38,213 nt of DNA from Nocardiopsis xinjiangensis YIM 90004 (GCF_000341145.1 NZ_ANBE01000003.1:54390-92602); one strand, 5' to 3'. Shown: positions 16,161 to 26,335, numbered from the stretch's first letter. Translations and numbers: made by a program. Notes: generated by a model not told the origin, from the sequence alone.

Positions 16161-16778
16161 TCAGGCCGAGGGCCACTGGTCGGGCCTGGGAAAACGCGAG
16201 GTGTCGAGGTCCACGTCGAACGGCTCGGGGAGAGTGATCTTCTCACCGAAGGAGACCGTGGTGGCCTGGTTGTAACGCCCGTTGCCCGGCTGTTCGTGGA
16301 GGGTCACCGAGGGCCCGGTCTCGTCCCATGCGTCGATGATCAGGTAGAGCGGGACGGGAGCATGGGCATAACCCCACAGTTTCTTCTTTCGGTCGGTGTC
16401 CTTGCTGCTGCGGGAAACGATCTCGACGGCGAGTTCGGCCTCGTCCCCGGGGCACGGAGTTCTGTGGGGGTCCAGCACCACCGCTTCCGGCATGACCACC
16501 AGGTCGGGCATGTAGAGCCGCTCGATCTTGGGCACCTGGATCCCGAGCGTCTGGTACACGTCCCAGTCCTCTGGAAGGACCTTGTTCAAGGTGCGTGTCA
16601 CACGCACCGCGATGTAGTTGTGCGGGTCAGAGGGGGGCGCCACCAGTACGACTCCGTCATCGTCCACGATCTCGGCCCGCCAACCGTCGGGCACGTCCAG
16701 CTCTCGCCAGGTGCCGAGAAGGTGGTCCCACCGCGACATCCCCGCTGTTGGGGCGGTTTCCGTCATCACCAGACTCAT
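16161..16778 (-). CDS. Uma2-family (DUF820) restriction-endonuclease-like protein
   Basis: 205 residues from ATG 16778 (AGGCGAG upstream; ATG 16766 is an alternative). The Uma2 fold is a PD-(D/E)xK nuclease-like domain: here YMPDLVVM (Asp), then AELAVEIVSRSSKDTDRKKK (Glu, then Lys) keep the acid-acid-lysine layout, and LYLIIDA follows. Uma2 proteins are heavily copied in actinobacteria and cyanobacteria, are often shuffled between genomes, and have no settled function. The gene stands alone on the minus strand between two direct-repeat terminators, which suggests it was inserted as a cassette. Confidence 0.88.
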   Translation of the reverse strand: MSLVMTETAPTAGMSRWDHLLGTWRELDVPDGWRAEIVDDDGVVLVAPPSDPHNYIAVRVTRTLNKVLPEDWDVYQTLGIQVPKIERLYMPDLVVMPEAVVLDPHRTPCPGDEAELAVEIVSRSSKDTDRKKKLWGYAHAPVPLYLIIDAWDETGPSVTLHEQPGNGRYNQATTVSFGEKITLPEPFDVDLDTSRFPRPDQWPSA

Positions 16779-16890
16779 CTCGCCTCGCACCTCCGGACGG
16801 AAGCGTAGCGCTGTCCGCATCCGCCCACCCGACACTTCGCAGAATAACTCCGGAGTTCTGTTACGGACAGCGCCGCGCACCGCTCCGCCC

Positions 16891-16937
16891 CGGACACACG
16901 AAACCGGGCGGCCCCGTGAGGGACCGCCCGGTCGTCG
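16891..16937. repeat. Right copy of the 47-48 bp direct repeat around the Uma2 gene
   Basis: Near-identical to 16094-16141. It lies between the Uma2 start region and the groEL stop. Confidence 0.9.
16903..16932 (-). terminator. groEL terminator
   Basis: A perfect 9-bp stem ACCGGGCGG/CCGCCCGGT with an inner CCC/GGG helix and GTGA loop, 42 bp past the groEL stop. Confidence 0.8.
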
Positions 16938-16973
16938 CGGGCGAGGTCGCGTATCCGACCCCGGTCCGGTGGA

Positions 16974-18731
<1,758 letters not shown>

Positions 18732-18758
18732 TTAGCACTCATGCTCACCGAGTGCTAA
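18732..18758 (-). promoter_or_regulatory. CIRCE operator 1 (HrcA site)
   Basis: TTAGCACTC, 9 nt, GAGTGCTAA: a perfect match to the CIRCE consensus bound by the HrcA repressor. It would lie in the transcribed leader. Confidence 0.97.
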
Positions 18759-18767
18759 GTACTCCTA

Positions 18768-18796
18768 TTTTTAGCACTCGCCCATGGCGAGTGCAA
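18768..18796 (-). promoter_or_regulatory. Candidate groEL promoter
   Basis: On the minus strand TTGCAC (-35) is followed after 17 nt by TAAAAA (-10). Both lie in or next to CIRCE operator 2, so bound HrcA would block polymerase. Confidence 0.5.
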
Positions 18797-18797
18797 A
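18771..18797 (-). promoter_or_regulatory. CIRCE operator 2 (HrcA site)
   Basis: TTAGCACTC, 9 nt, GAGTGCAAA: one mismatch in the right arm. Its centre is 39 bp from that of operator 1. Confidence 0.92.
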
Positions 18798-18927
18798 CGA
18801 TGTGGTCACGATTTGCCACCCGTTGACCTCTACCCTTTCCACCTGCGCGAACACCTGCGCCCCAGGGGTTTTGACGCGCGGGCGCCCAGGACGGGACGCG
18901 GCGCATCACCCGCGCCGAGGACCCTCG

Positions 18928-19569
18928 TCACTGGGACCAGACCCCCGACGAGCCGCGGCGGTGCGACCCGAGCAGGTGGGTGTCGACGATGCCGATCGCC
19001 TCCATGAGCGCGTACAGGGTGGTGGGACCGACGAACGTGAACCCCTCCTTGCGCAGGGCCTTGGACAGGGCCAGCGACTCGGGTGACTTCGTGGGAACAT
19101 CCGCGACGGTGCGCGGGGCCGGGGTCCGGTCGGGCCGGAAGGACCAAACGAAGTCGACCAGGCCGCCTTTGTCCCGCAATCGGAGGGTGGCTTGCGCGTT
19201 GGTGACGGCGGCGAGGATCTTGGCCCGGTTGCGCACGATCCCTCCGTCCGCCATCAACCGTTCCACGTCGCGATCGTCGTACTCGGCCACCGCTTCGGGG
19301 ACGAAATCGTCGAACGCGGCCCGGAACGCGGGGCGTTTGCGCAGAATCGTCGCCCACGACAGTCCGGCCTGGAACGCCTCCAGACTGATGCGCTCGTACA
19401 TCCCGCGCTCGTCGCGCACCGGCATGCCCCACTCGGTGTCGTAGTACTCGCGCAACAGCGGATCCACCGACGCCCACGCGGGTCGGGCCAGCCCGTCCTG
19501 GCCGATCACCGTCCCCGGGTCGGCGGAGTCGACAGCCGGCGCATCGTCGGCAGGGGTGGATTCGGTCAT
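18928..19569 (-). CDS. tag: DNA-3-methyladenine glycosylase I (Tag family)
   Basis: 213 residues. It excises 3-methyladenine from alkylated DNA in base excision repair. It aligns along the whole length of E. coli Tag as I recall it: YYDTEWGMPVRDERG (Glu of the base pocket), LEAFQAGLSWATILRKRPAF, ADGGIVRNRAKI, FVWSF and GFTFVGPTTLYALMEAIGIV. The zinc ligands of E. coli Tag (Cys4, His17, His175, Cys179) are mostly absent: the positions read Pro, Tyr, His, Ser. The first 30 residues (acidic, Ala/Asp-rich) are an extension. AAGGAG lies about 11 nt before ATG 19569. Nothing recognisable is coded in the 231 bp upstream. Confidence 0.9.
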   Translation of the reverse strand: MTESTPADDAPAVDSADPGTVIGQDGLARPAWASVDPLLREYYDTEWGMPVRDERGMYERISLEAFQAGLSWATILRKRPAFRAAFDDFVPEAVAEYDDRDVERLMADGGIVRNRAKILAAVTNAQATLRLRDKGGLVDFVWSFRPDRTPAPRTVADVPTKSPESLALSKALRKEGFTFVGPTTLYALMEAIGIVDTHLLGSHRRGSSGVWSQ

Positions 19570-19800
19570 CGGGAACGGGCTCCTTCACGCTGCGGTCATC
19601 GCAATGGTGGCACGGGGCAGGCCCGGGCGACTCGTCCATCGAAACGGTCGCCCCGTACCGTTGAACGGTCTGCTCGAACGGTTCTTGCATCGTCATCGCC
19701 CGGTGGACGCGGCGGCCCGGCCGGACGGGGGACCAGAATGCCCCCTCGGCAGAAGCGAGCCTCACCCCGGGACGACGGCGAACCCGACCCCGACAACGGT

Positions 19801-21006
19801 CTACTCCGCGCGCAGCAGGAGCAGGGGCACCAGCTGCTCGGCCTCGGTCCAGGAACCGTGGTGGCCGATCATCGCGGACTCGGTCGGCTCGGCCCGGGTA
19901 CGCACCAGCGTCCAGGTGTCGCGGGCGGCGGCGATGACGTCGCCCATACGCGCACGGACCAGATCGGGCACGTTCGGCCCGTACCAGCCCTCCGCGATCG
20001 CCCGGTCGCGTTCGACCACGTGGGCCCGCTCCCCCAACACCTCGCGCCAGGAGGCGAGCACATCGGCCGCGGAACCGGGTTCGGTGTGCACGTGGCGCAC
20101 CCGTGCCTCGCCGCCCAGGCGGTCCACGCCCCGCAGCAGTTCCGGCGTGTGGTCGATATCCACTCGGTGGTCGCCGGTGTCGATCATCCCGTGATCGGCG
20201 ACCACCGCCAGCACCGTGTCCGGGGGCAGGTCCGAGGCGAGGTCGGACACCAGCGCCTCCACCCGTTCGAGCTCCTCGATCCAACGTCCGGAACCGGGCC
20301 CGTGGTCGTGGCCGGCCCGGTCGAGATCGCCGTGGTAGCCGTAGACCAACGCCCGCCCGGAACCGCGCAGCGCTTCCAGCATCCCGGGCACGAGCTCCTC
20401 GGGCCGGGACACGTCGTGGAACTGGCCGGGACCCCGCAGGACCGCGCGGGTCAGACCGGAACCGTGGTGGAAACCGGGCACCAGCCGGGACACCTCCACC
20501 CCGTCCCCCGCGGCACGTTCGAACACCGTGCTGTGCGGCTGGACCGACTCCGGCGGAAAGTCCTCCCGAAGGTCGGCGGAGCCCGGGACGGCGTGCGCAC
20601 ACCAGCCCAGCGCGTTCATCACCGGACCCTGCGGGATGCCTCCGGGACCCTCGAGCGCGAAGCTGTACCCGATGACGCCGTGTCCGCCGGAGGGCAGCCC
20701 CGTCCCGAGCGAGGCCAGGCTCGTCGCGGTCGTCGCCGGGAACCCGGCCCGGAGCACGGAACCGCCGCGCGCGAGGGCGGCCAGGGTCGGCGCGTGGTCG
20801 GCGTACCGGTCGAGCAGCTGCGCGCCCAACCCGTCCACCAGCAGGAACGCGGCCGCCCGGACCCGCCCTGTTCCCAACAGGTCGTCGTGTCCGGGCACCC
20901 CGAGGGCCGCGGCCATCGAGGGGGTGACCGCGGAGAGGGTGTCGTTCACGTACGCCGGGATGTCGGCCTCCGGGTACGTGGTGCGGTCCGTCCGAGGTGT
21001 TTCCAC
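19801..21006 (-). CDS. Alkaline-phosphatase-superfamily phosphodiesterase/nucleotide pyrophosphatase
   Basis: 401 residues from GTG 21006, with AAGGAG 5-6 nt upstream; a longer frame to 21102 lacks such a site. The fold is that of the metal-dependent alkaline phosphatase superfamily: FLLVDGLGAQLLDRY near residue 57 (first metal Asp), FPATTATSLASLGTGLPSG near 88 (Thr nucleophile), YGYHGDLDRAGHDHGPGSG near 237 (Asp and His ligands), VLAVVADHGMID near 270 (Asp-His) and the last His in VRHVHTEPG. No signal peptide, so a cytosolic enzyme hydrolysing phosphodiesters or pyrophosphates is likely; the substrate is unknown. The PucR gene is 38 bp upstream on the same strand, so the two are probably co-transcribed. 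Confidence 0.88.
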   Translation of the reverse strand: METPRTDRTTYPEADIPAYVNDTLSAVTPSMAAALGVPGHDDLLGTGRVRAAAFLLVDGLGAQLLDRYADHAPTLAALARGGSVLRAGFPATTATSLASLGTGLPSGGHGVIGYSFALEGPGGIPQGPVMNALGWCAHAVPGSADLREDFPPESVQPHSTVFERAAGDGVEVSRLVPGFHHGSGLTRAVLRGPGQFHDVSRPEELVPGMLEALRGSGRALVYGYHGDLDRAGHDHGPGSGRWIEELERVEALVSDLASDLPPDTVLAVVADHGMIDTGDHRVDIDHTPELLRGVDRLGGEARVRHVHTEPGSAADVLASWREVLGERAHVVERDRAIAEGWYGPNVPDLVRARMGDVIAAARDTWTLVRTRAEPTESAMIGHHGSWTEAEQLVPLLLLRAE

Positions 21007-21044
21007 TGGTCTCCTTCCGGGCCGGCAGCCGCCGGCGCGTGTGA

Positions 21045-22556
21045 TCACCGGTGCCAGGAACCGTCGTGGCACCGCATCGGCTCCAGGTACAGGGCGGTCC
21101 ACAGTTCCAGCCGCGCCCGGGCCTCCCTCAGATCACGGTTGAGGACCCGCTCCGCGGTACGCAGGCGTCCACGCAAGGTGTTGCGGTGGACCCCGAGTTC
21201 ACGGGCGGTCGCCTCGATGTGGGCACCGTTGTCGAGGAAGTGGCGCAGCGTGTGGGCGAGGTCGGTGGAGTTGCGTACGTCGTGCTCGTGCAGCGGCCCC
21301 AGGACGGCCCGGCCGAACGCGCGTGCCCCCTCCGGGGACAGGTTGTCGCGCAGCAGTGACCAGGCGTCGGAGTCGTCGGCGTGCCGGTAGCCCTCCGTGG
21401 CGGCCTGGCGGGCCCGGTCCACCGCAGCGGGGAGCTCGGCCGGGCTCCGCGCGCCGCAGGCGCCGGCGGCGGTCGGCCCGTCGGGAAGGTCCCCCAGGAC
21501 TTCCAGGAGCCGCTGCCCCGTACGGGGGTGTCCGGTGACAGGGAGCACGGCGACCAGGGCGTCGCCGAAGGTGCACAGGCCGACGCGTTCGGAGGCCCGG
21601 GTCGGCCCCAGGAGGTCGGGGAGTGCGTCGGCGGCCCGGACCAGGGCGGCCTCCGGGGACGGGCACGGGTAGTGGACCACCTCCCACGGGGGCTCGGGCA
21701 ATGGCGGAAGGATCCGGCCCCCGCCGTCCTCGAGGGCGGCACGCAGGTGGGGTGCCCGCTCGCGGAACAGCGATCGGCGAGCCTCCCGGGAGTACATCAG
21801 GTCCACCGCCAGCAGGGAGGCGGCGTGGTTGGCGAGCATGCGGACGTGCGGCGAGGCGGGCTCGGGATGGCGCACCGCCAGCCATCCCAGCGTGCGTCCC
21901 GTGGTGCCCAGGCTCTGCAGGAGGACGGAGGCGTCCCCGTCGGCGAGCACCGTCATGCCCCGTGTCCGTTGGCCCCGGGCAGCGGTGCGCACGAGGGCGT
22001 GCCACTCCGGCTCGCCCTCGGGCGCGGCGAGACGGGTCAGGCCGTTGGGGTCCAGCAGCAGGCAGGCGCCGGCGGTCGACGAGGCCAGCTCGCCCATCAC
22101 TCCGGGAGGCCCCGAGCGCAGCACGGCCCGGGCCATCGAGTCCTGGGCCCCGAGCACACGTGACTGCTCTCGGGCGCGCTCGTTCGCGTGGTGGTCGGCG
22201 ACGGTCTCCACGACGGCGATGAAGGGGGTCCCGCCCTCCACCCTCAGGATGGGCAGGTCCAGGCGGTCGCCCTCGGCGAGGATCTCCTCGGGGATCTGTT
22301 CCATCCACACGTCGATCGCGAAGGCCAGGCCGACGCAGCCGGCGTCGTGGACTCGGCGCACGTAGGCGGCCCGGCCCTCGGAACCGACGCCCATGCCGGC
22401 GCTCAGGACGAGTTCGCCGCCGCGCATCCAGGGCGCGGGGTCGGGCAGCTCCGTCACGTGCGCCCACCGGATCGGCCGGTCCAGTCCCCCGCGCCCGGCG
22501 ACGGCGTGTACTTCGAGGCCGGGGTCGGCGGTGATGTCCCGAACGGTGATGTCCAT
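21045..22556 (-). CDS. PucR-family transcriptional regulator
   Basis: 503 residues. Residues 1-120 are the PucR N-terminal ligand domain (MDITVRDITADPGLEV, WAHVTELPDPAPWMRGGELV). The C-terminus holds the PucR helix-turn-helix: TLRHFLDNGAHIEATARELG, then VHRNTLRGRL, with the family-typical VHRNT. The family commonly regulates purine, amino-acid or polyamine catabolism in response to small ligands. AGGAGG lies 8 nt before ATG 22556. It is divergent from the MFS-amidohydrolase pair, with an inverted repeat in the shared region, so those genes are its likely targets. It may also control the phosphodiesterase gene behind it. Confidence 0.93.
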   Translation of the reverse strand: MDITVRDITADPGLEVHAVAGRGGLDRPIRWAHVTELPDPAPWMRGGELVLSAGMGVGSEGRAAYVRRVHDAGCVGLAFAIDVWMEQIPEEILAEGDRLDLPILRVEGGTPFIAVVETVADHHANERAREQSRVLGAQDSMARAVLRSGPPGVMGELASSTAGACLLLDPNGLTRLAAPEGEPEWHALVRTAARGQRTRGMTVLADGDASVLLQSLGTTGRTLGWLAVRHPEPASPHVRMLANHAASLLAVDLMYSREARRSLFRERAPHLRAALEDGGGRILPPLPEPPWEVVHYPCPSPEAALVRAADALPDLLGPTRASERVGLCTFGDALVAVLPVTGHPRTGQRLLEVLGDLPDGPTAAGACGARSPAELPAAVDRARQAATEGYRHADDSDAWSLLRDNLSPEGARAFGRAVLGPLHEHDVRNSTDLAHTLRHFLDNGAHIEATARELGVHRNTLRGRLRTAERVLNRDLREARARLELWTALYLEPMRCHDGSWHR

Positions 22557-22570
22557 CGCGTGGCCCTCCT

Positions 22571-22604
22571 GGGTTGTGTGCGACGTGCACTTTTGTCACA
22601 ACCC
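22571..22604. promoter_or_regulatory. Inverted repeat in the divergent PucR/MFS region
   Basis: GGGTTGTG at 22571-22578 and CACAACCC at 22597-22604 form a perfect 8-bp inverted repeat with an 18-nt spacer, just upstream of the PucR start. It is a plausible regulator operator; the binding protein is inferred from position. Confidence 0.45.
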
Positions 22605-22702
22605 GACACGTGCAGAATATCCCTCCGAAATCGGACATCAGTGTCTAGGGTCACAGCCAGTTCCTGGACGAACGTCCTGTCCGCTGCCCACCGGAGTACC
22701 TC

Positions 22703-24007
22703 ATGTCTGCACAAAAGGCTCCATCGTCACCTCACCCCATGCGTGCGGCCCTCGCAGCCTTCGTGGGGACCACCATCGAGTGGTTCGACTTCTACATCTA
22801 CGCCACCGCCGCCGGACTGGTCTTCGCCCAGTTGTTCTTCCCTCCCGACGCGGACCCGATGATCGGCCTGATGGCCTCGTTCGCCACCTTCTCGGTCGGG
22901 TTCTTCGCCCGCCCCCTGGGAGGCATCCTCTTCGGCCACTTCGGTGACCGGCTCGGCCGAAAGTCCGCCCTGGTCACGACCTTGTTGATGATGGGCGTGG
23001 CCACCTTCTCCGTGGGGCTGTTGCCCACCTACGAAGAGGTCGGTTTCCTCGCGCCGCTGCTGTTGGTGCTCCTGCGACTGGTACAGGGCATCGCCGTGGG
23101 CGGTGAGTGGGGCGGCGCCGTCCTCATGGCGGTCGAGCACGCTCCCGCCCACCGCAAGACCTTCTACGGCGCATTCGCCCAGCTCGGCAACCCCGCGGGG
23201 GCCCTGCTGGCCACCGGCGCCTTCGGGATCATCGCCTCCTGGGGCTCGGACATCCTCTACGACTGGGGCTGGCGCCTGCCGTTCCTCGCATCGATCCTGC
23301 TGGTCCTGGTGGGCCTGTTCATCCGCATGCGGGTCGAGGAGTCCCCCGTCTTCGCCGCGGCCCAGGAGAGCTCCGAGCACGAACCCGAGAGCCTGCCGCT
23401 GCGGGACGCGGTGCGCTCCTCCTGGCGCTCGCTGCTGCTGGGCGTGGGCGTCCTGCCGGTGGCCGTGGGCGGCTACTACATCGTGACCACGTTCCTGCAG
23501 GCCTACAGCGTGACCGAGATCGGCCTCAGCGAACAGCTCATCCTGAACGCACTGACCGCGGCCGCGCTCCTGGAACTGCTCGTGACCCTGGGCGTGTCCC
23601 TGCTGGGCGACCGTTACGGCACCGTCCGGATGGTCCTCATCGGCCTGGCGGGTGTGGCCGTGCTGGCCCTGCCGCAGTTCCTGATCCTGGAGACCGGCAG
23701 CACCGTCCTGATCGTGCTGATGCTGTGCCTGATGCGCCTGGCGATGTCCGCTGTGTACGGGCCCACCGCGCGGGTGCTGTCGCAGATGTTCCCGCCCCGC
23801 AACCGGTACACGAGCATCTCGCTCTCCTACCAGGTCGCCGGCGCGATCTTCGGCGGACTCTCCCCGCTGGCCTGCACCGCCCTGCTCGCCGTGACCGGCA
23901 GCATCCTGCCCGTCGTCGGCCTACTGATCCTCATGGCGGCGCTGAGCGCCTTCTGCCTGATCCGCGCCCCCCGCTACCAGGACGAAGAGATGCTCGCCCA
24001 GGTCTGA
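22703..24007 (+). CDS. MFS transporter, metabolite:H+ symporter (MHS) type
   Basis: 434 residues with about 12 membrane helices. It opens with GTTIEWFDFYIYATAAGL and has PLGGILFGHFGDRLGRKS between helices 2 and 3 and GIAVGGEWGGAVLMAVEHAP in helix 4-5, which place it in the MHS family (ProP, KgtP, ShiA relatives). These carry small organic acids, betaines or similar solutes with protons across the cytoplasmic membrane. The substrate cannot be read from sequence. An amidohydrolase follows in the same direction, which suggests import of a compound that the enzyme then hydrolyses. Confidence 0.92.
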   Translation: MSAQKAPSSPHPMRAALAAFVGTTIEWFDFYIYATAAGLVFAQLFFPPDADPMIGLMASFATFSVGFFARPLGGILFGHFGDRLGRKSALVTTLLMMGVATFSVGLLPTYEEVGFLAPLLLVLLRLVQGIAVGGEWGGAVLMAVEHAPAHRKTFYGAFAQLGNPAGALLATGAFGIIASWGSDILYDWGWRLPFLASILLVLVGLFIRMRVEESPVFAAAQESSEHEPESLPLRDAVRSSWRSLLLGVGVLPVAVGGYYIVTTFLQAYSVTEIGLSEQLILNALTAAALLELLVTLGVSLLGDRYGTVRMVLIGLAGVAVLALPQFLILETGSTVLIVLMLCLMRLAMSAVYGPTARVLSQMFPPRNRYTSISLSYQVAGAIFGGLSPLACTALLAVTGSILPVVGLLILMAALSAFCLIRAPRYQDEEMLAQV

Positions 24008-24086
24008 CCCCCGGGACCGCCCGCACAGAACCGACCCCGCCGTGGACCCCCTCCCCACGGCCCCGTTCCCGGAGGAACACCTCACC

Positions 24087-25700
24087 GTGACCGCTCTGCT
24101 CATCCACAATGCCCGCGTCCTGACCATGGACGAGACCAACCCCGAGGCCGATGCCGTGGCCGTGCGCGACGGCCGGGTCGTACTGGCCGGGACCGCCGAA
24201 CGGGCCCGGGCCGCCGCGGGCCCGGAGGCAGCCGAGGTCGACGCGGGCGGACGCACGCTCGTGCCCGGATTCATCGACCCGCACAACCACCTGTTGTCCA
24301 CCGCCGAGTCGCTGGCGGCCGTCGACGCCCGCTACCCGCGGGTCTCCAGCGTCGCCGACCTCGCCGAGGTGATCGCCGCCGAGGCCGAACGGACCCCGGC
24401 CGGGCAATGGATCCGGGCCTTCTCCATGGACGACGCCAAGTACCCCGAGGGCCGCCCCACCCGGCGCGCCCTGGACGAGGCCACCTCCGAACACCCGGTG
24501 ATCGTCTACCACGTCTCCGGCCACCAGGCCGTCGTCAACTCGATGAGCCTGGCCTGGAGCGGGGTCGGCGAGGACGTCACCGACCCCGAGGGCGGGTCCT
24601 TCGTACGGGACGAGGGGGGCCGCCTGACGGGCATGGTCCTGGACTCGGCCATGGAGCTGCTGCTGCCGCTGGCCGTGGACATCGGATGCCACGGACCCAA
24701 CTTCCACACGGCCCTGCCCGCCGAACAGTTGCTGGGATGGCTGGCCGACGCCGCGGACCCTTACCTGTCGGCCGGGGTGACGACGGTGTGCGACCCGCAG
24801 GTCTCCGCGCGGGAACTGCGGGTCTACCGGGCCGCCCGCACGGCCGGGAGCCTGCCCCTGCGCACCTTCGGCATGCCTCTGTCACACCAGTTGGACGCAC
24901 TGACCCAGGCCGGGCTGGCCAGTCCCTTCGGTGACGACTGGCTGCGGCTGACCGGGATGAAGTTCTACGCCGACGGCAGCCTCCTGGGCGGGACCGCCAA
25001 GTTCAGCACGCCCTACGGTGAGCGCGGAGAGCTCGCCGGAAGTCTGTACCATCACCCCGACCAGCTCACCGACCTGGTCACACGCGCCGCCGGCGAGGGC
25101 TGGCAGGTGGCCATCCACACCCAGGGCGACGCGGCGATGGAGCACAGCCTGGCCGCGATCGCGTCGGCGTCCCGCGTGAGCGGTCCGGACGCGCGCCCAC
25201 GGTTGGAGCACTGCGGCTATCCCACCCCCGAACAGGCCAAGCGCTTCACCGACTTCGGGGTGATCCCCGTCAACCAGCCCAACTTCCTGTACGACAGCGG
25301 GGGCGACTTCCTCCGCAGGCTGGGCGGGCGCGCGCACCGCCTCCAACCCATGCGCGAGGAGCTGGACCTGGGTCTGCGGCCGGTGCTCTCCAGCGACTCC
25401 TTCGTCTCCAGCCTGCGTCCCATGGACACCATCGCCAACGCGGTGGGGCGCACCACGCGCGAGGGGGAGGAGATCGGTACGGACCAAGCGGTGACCCTGC
25501 ACGAGGCCCTTCGTGCGCACACGTTGGACGCCGCGCACGCGCTCGGTGTCGAGGACCGGTTGGGTTCCGTGCGCCCCGGCCACCTGGCCGACCTGGTGGT
25601 GCTGGACGCGGACGTGCGCACGCTCGCCCCGGACCGGTTGCGGCACGTGAACGCATGGCTGACCGTGCTCGACGGCCGGGTCGTGCACAGGGCCGCCTGA
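24087..25700 (+). CDS. Amidohydrolase, YtcJ-like (Amidohydro_3)
   Basis: 537 residues from GTG 24087, with GGAGGA 10 nt upstream. It has the short N-terminal beta domain (LIHNARVLTMDETNPEADAV) and a TIM barrel with GFIDPHNHL (HxH metal site, near residue 71), WQVAIHTQGDAAMEH (His, near 345), RLEHCGYPTPEQ (His, near 375) and SSDSFVSSL (Asp, near 435). The end LGSVRPGHLADLVVLDADV is the closing family block. Relatives cleave amide or related C-N bonds in diverse small molecules. The substrate is unknown, but the neighbours (transporter, PucR) suggest a catabolic role. A strong terminator follows. Confidence 0.92.
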   Translation: MTALLIHNARVLTMDETNPEADAVAVRDGRVVLAGTAERARAAAGPEAAEVDAGGRTLVPGFIDPHNHLLSTAESLAAVDARYPRVSSVADLAEVIAAEAERTPAGQWIRAFSMDDAKYPEGRPTRRALDEATSEHPVIVYHVSGHQAVVNSMSLAWSGVGEDVTDPEGGSFVRDEGGRLTGMVLDSAMELLLPLAVDIGCHGPNFHTALPAEQLLGWLADAADPYLSAGVTTVCDPQVSARELRVYRAARTAGSLPLRTFGMPLSHQLDALTQAGLASPFGDDWLRLTGMKFYADGSLLGGTAKFSTPYGERGELAGSLYHHPDQLTDLVTRAAGEGWQVAIHTQGDAAMEHSLAAIASASRVSGPDARPRLEHCGYPTPEQAKRFTDFGVIPVNQPNFLYDSGGDFLRRLGGRAHRLQPMREELDLGLRPVLSSDSFVSSLRPMDTIANAVGRTTREGEEIGTDQAVTLHEALRAHTLDAAHALGVEDRLGSVRPGHLADLVVLDADVRTLAPDRLRHVNAWLTVLDGRVVHRAA

Positions 25701-25733
25701 GCCGCGACCGGAGCGGGCCCTGGTGCTCGGAGA

Positions 25734-25769
25734 CCGGCGGCGGCCCGAAGGCCCTCGGGCCGCCGCCGG
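25734..25769. terminator. Bidirectional terminator, amidohydrolase/GNAT
   Basis: A perfect 15-bp stem (25734-25748 with 25755-25769) and 6-nt loop between two convergent genes. Confidence 0.85.
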
Positions 25770-25804
25770 CCCTCCAGGGGAGGAACGCGGACGGGCGGGA
25801 CGGA

Positions 25805-26284
25805 TCAGAGCGCGCGAAAGTAACGCACTACCGGAAGGGCCGTGTACCCGGCGTTCTCGTAGAGGGCCCGCGCGGGTCGGTGGCCCTCGTCGCCACCGGT
25901 CTCGACCATCGCCGTCGTCATGCCCTGCTCTGCGATCCACACGGTGGCGTGGTCGATGAGCGCACGCCCCACACCCCGGCCCTGGTGGTCCGGGTCGACG
26001 GCCACCAGGTGGACCTCGCCGGCCTTGTCGTCGGGTTTGAGGTGGACGGCCGCGAACCCGGCTACGGTGTCCTCCCGGACGGCCACCCACACGTGGGAGC
26101 TGTCGGAGTCCAGGTCTTCTGTGACGGTCGCGCGTTGGCTCTCCCTCCAGTCCGGGATCAACCTCCGACAGAGCATCTCGCCCAGGACCCGCCGCATCGA
26201 GGCGTGCACGGGCTCCCAAGCACGCAGGGCCAGTTCGACGACGGCCTCACGGTCACTGTTCGCGTAGGAACGGATCTCGGTCAT
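25805..26284 (-). CDS. GNAT-family N-acetyltransferase
   Basis: 159 residues. AGEVHLVAVDPDHQGRGVGRALIDHATVW near residues 88-116 contains motif A of the GNAT fold (Q/R-x-x-G-x-G/A), which binds the pyrophosphate of acetyl-CoA. AGFAAVHLKPDDKAGEVHL fits strands 3-4, and GHRPARALYENAGYTALPVV is the C-terminal motif B. A small-molecule or protein amine acceptor is expected; it cannot be named. There is no ribosome binding site, but a promoter candidate places the transcription start at the ATG, so the mRNA may be leaderless. Confidence 0.9.
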   Translation of the reverse strand: MTEIRSYANSDREAVVELALRAWEPVHASMRRVLGEMLCRRLIPDWRESQRATVTEDLDSDSSHVWVAVREDTVAGFAAVHLKPDDKAGEVHLVAVDPDHQGRGVGRALIDHATVWIAEQGMTTAMVETGGDEGHRPARALYENAGYTALPVVRYFRAL

Positions 26285-26290
26285 GGCCGC

Positions 26291-26318
26291 AGCCTAGGAG
26301 CGCGGGTCCGCAGTTCAC
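26291..26318 (-). promoter_or_regulatory. Candidate leaderless promoter for the GNAT gene
   Basis: On the minus strand GTGAAC, 16 nt, TAGGCT; the -10 ends 6 nt before the ATG at 26284, fitting a transcript that begins at the start codon. Confidence 0.45.
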
Positions 26319-26335
26319 CACGGGTTTTCCGCGCC

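Noticed and set aside
19192..21390. Long plus-strand frame (732 codons) over Tag and the phosphodiesterase
   Set aside because: Two well-supported genes lie on the minus strand and the plus translation has no recognisable domain.
22640..22702. CTAGGGT upstream of the MFS gene as a guanidine-I (ykkC) riboswitch
   Set aside because: Only the first short block matches; the later conserved ACGG and GACAAAAG blocks are missing. TAGGGT is more likely a -10 element.
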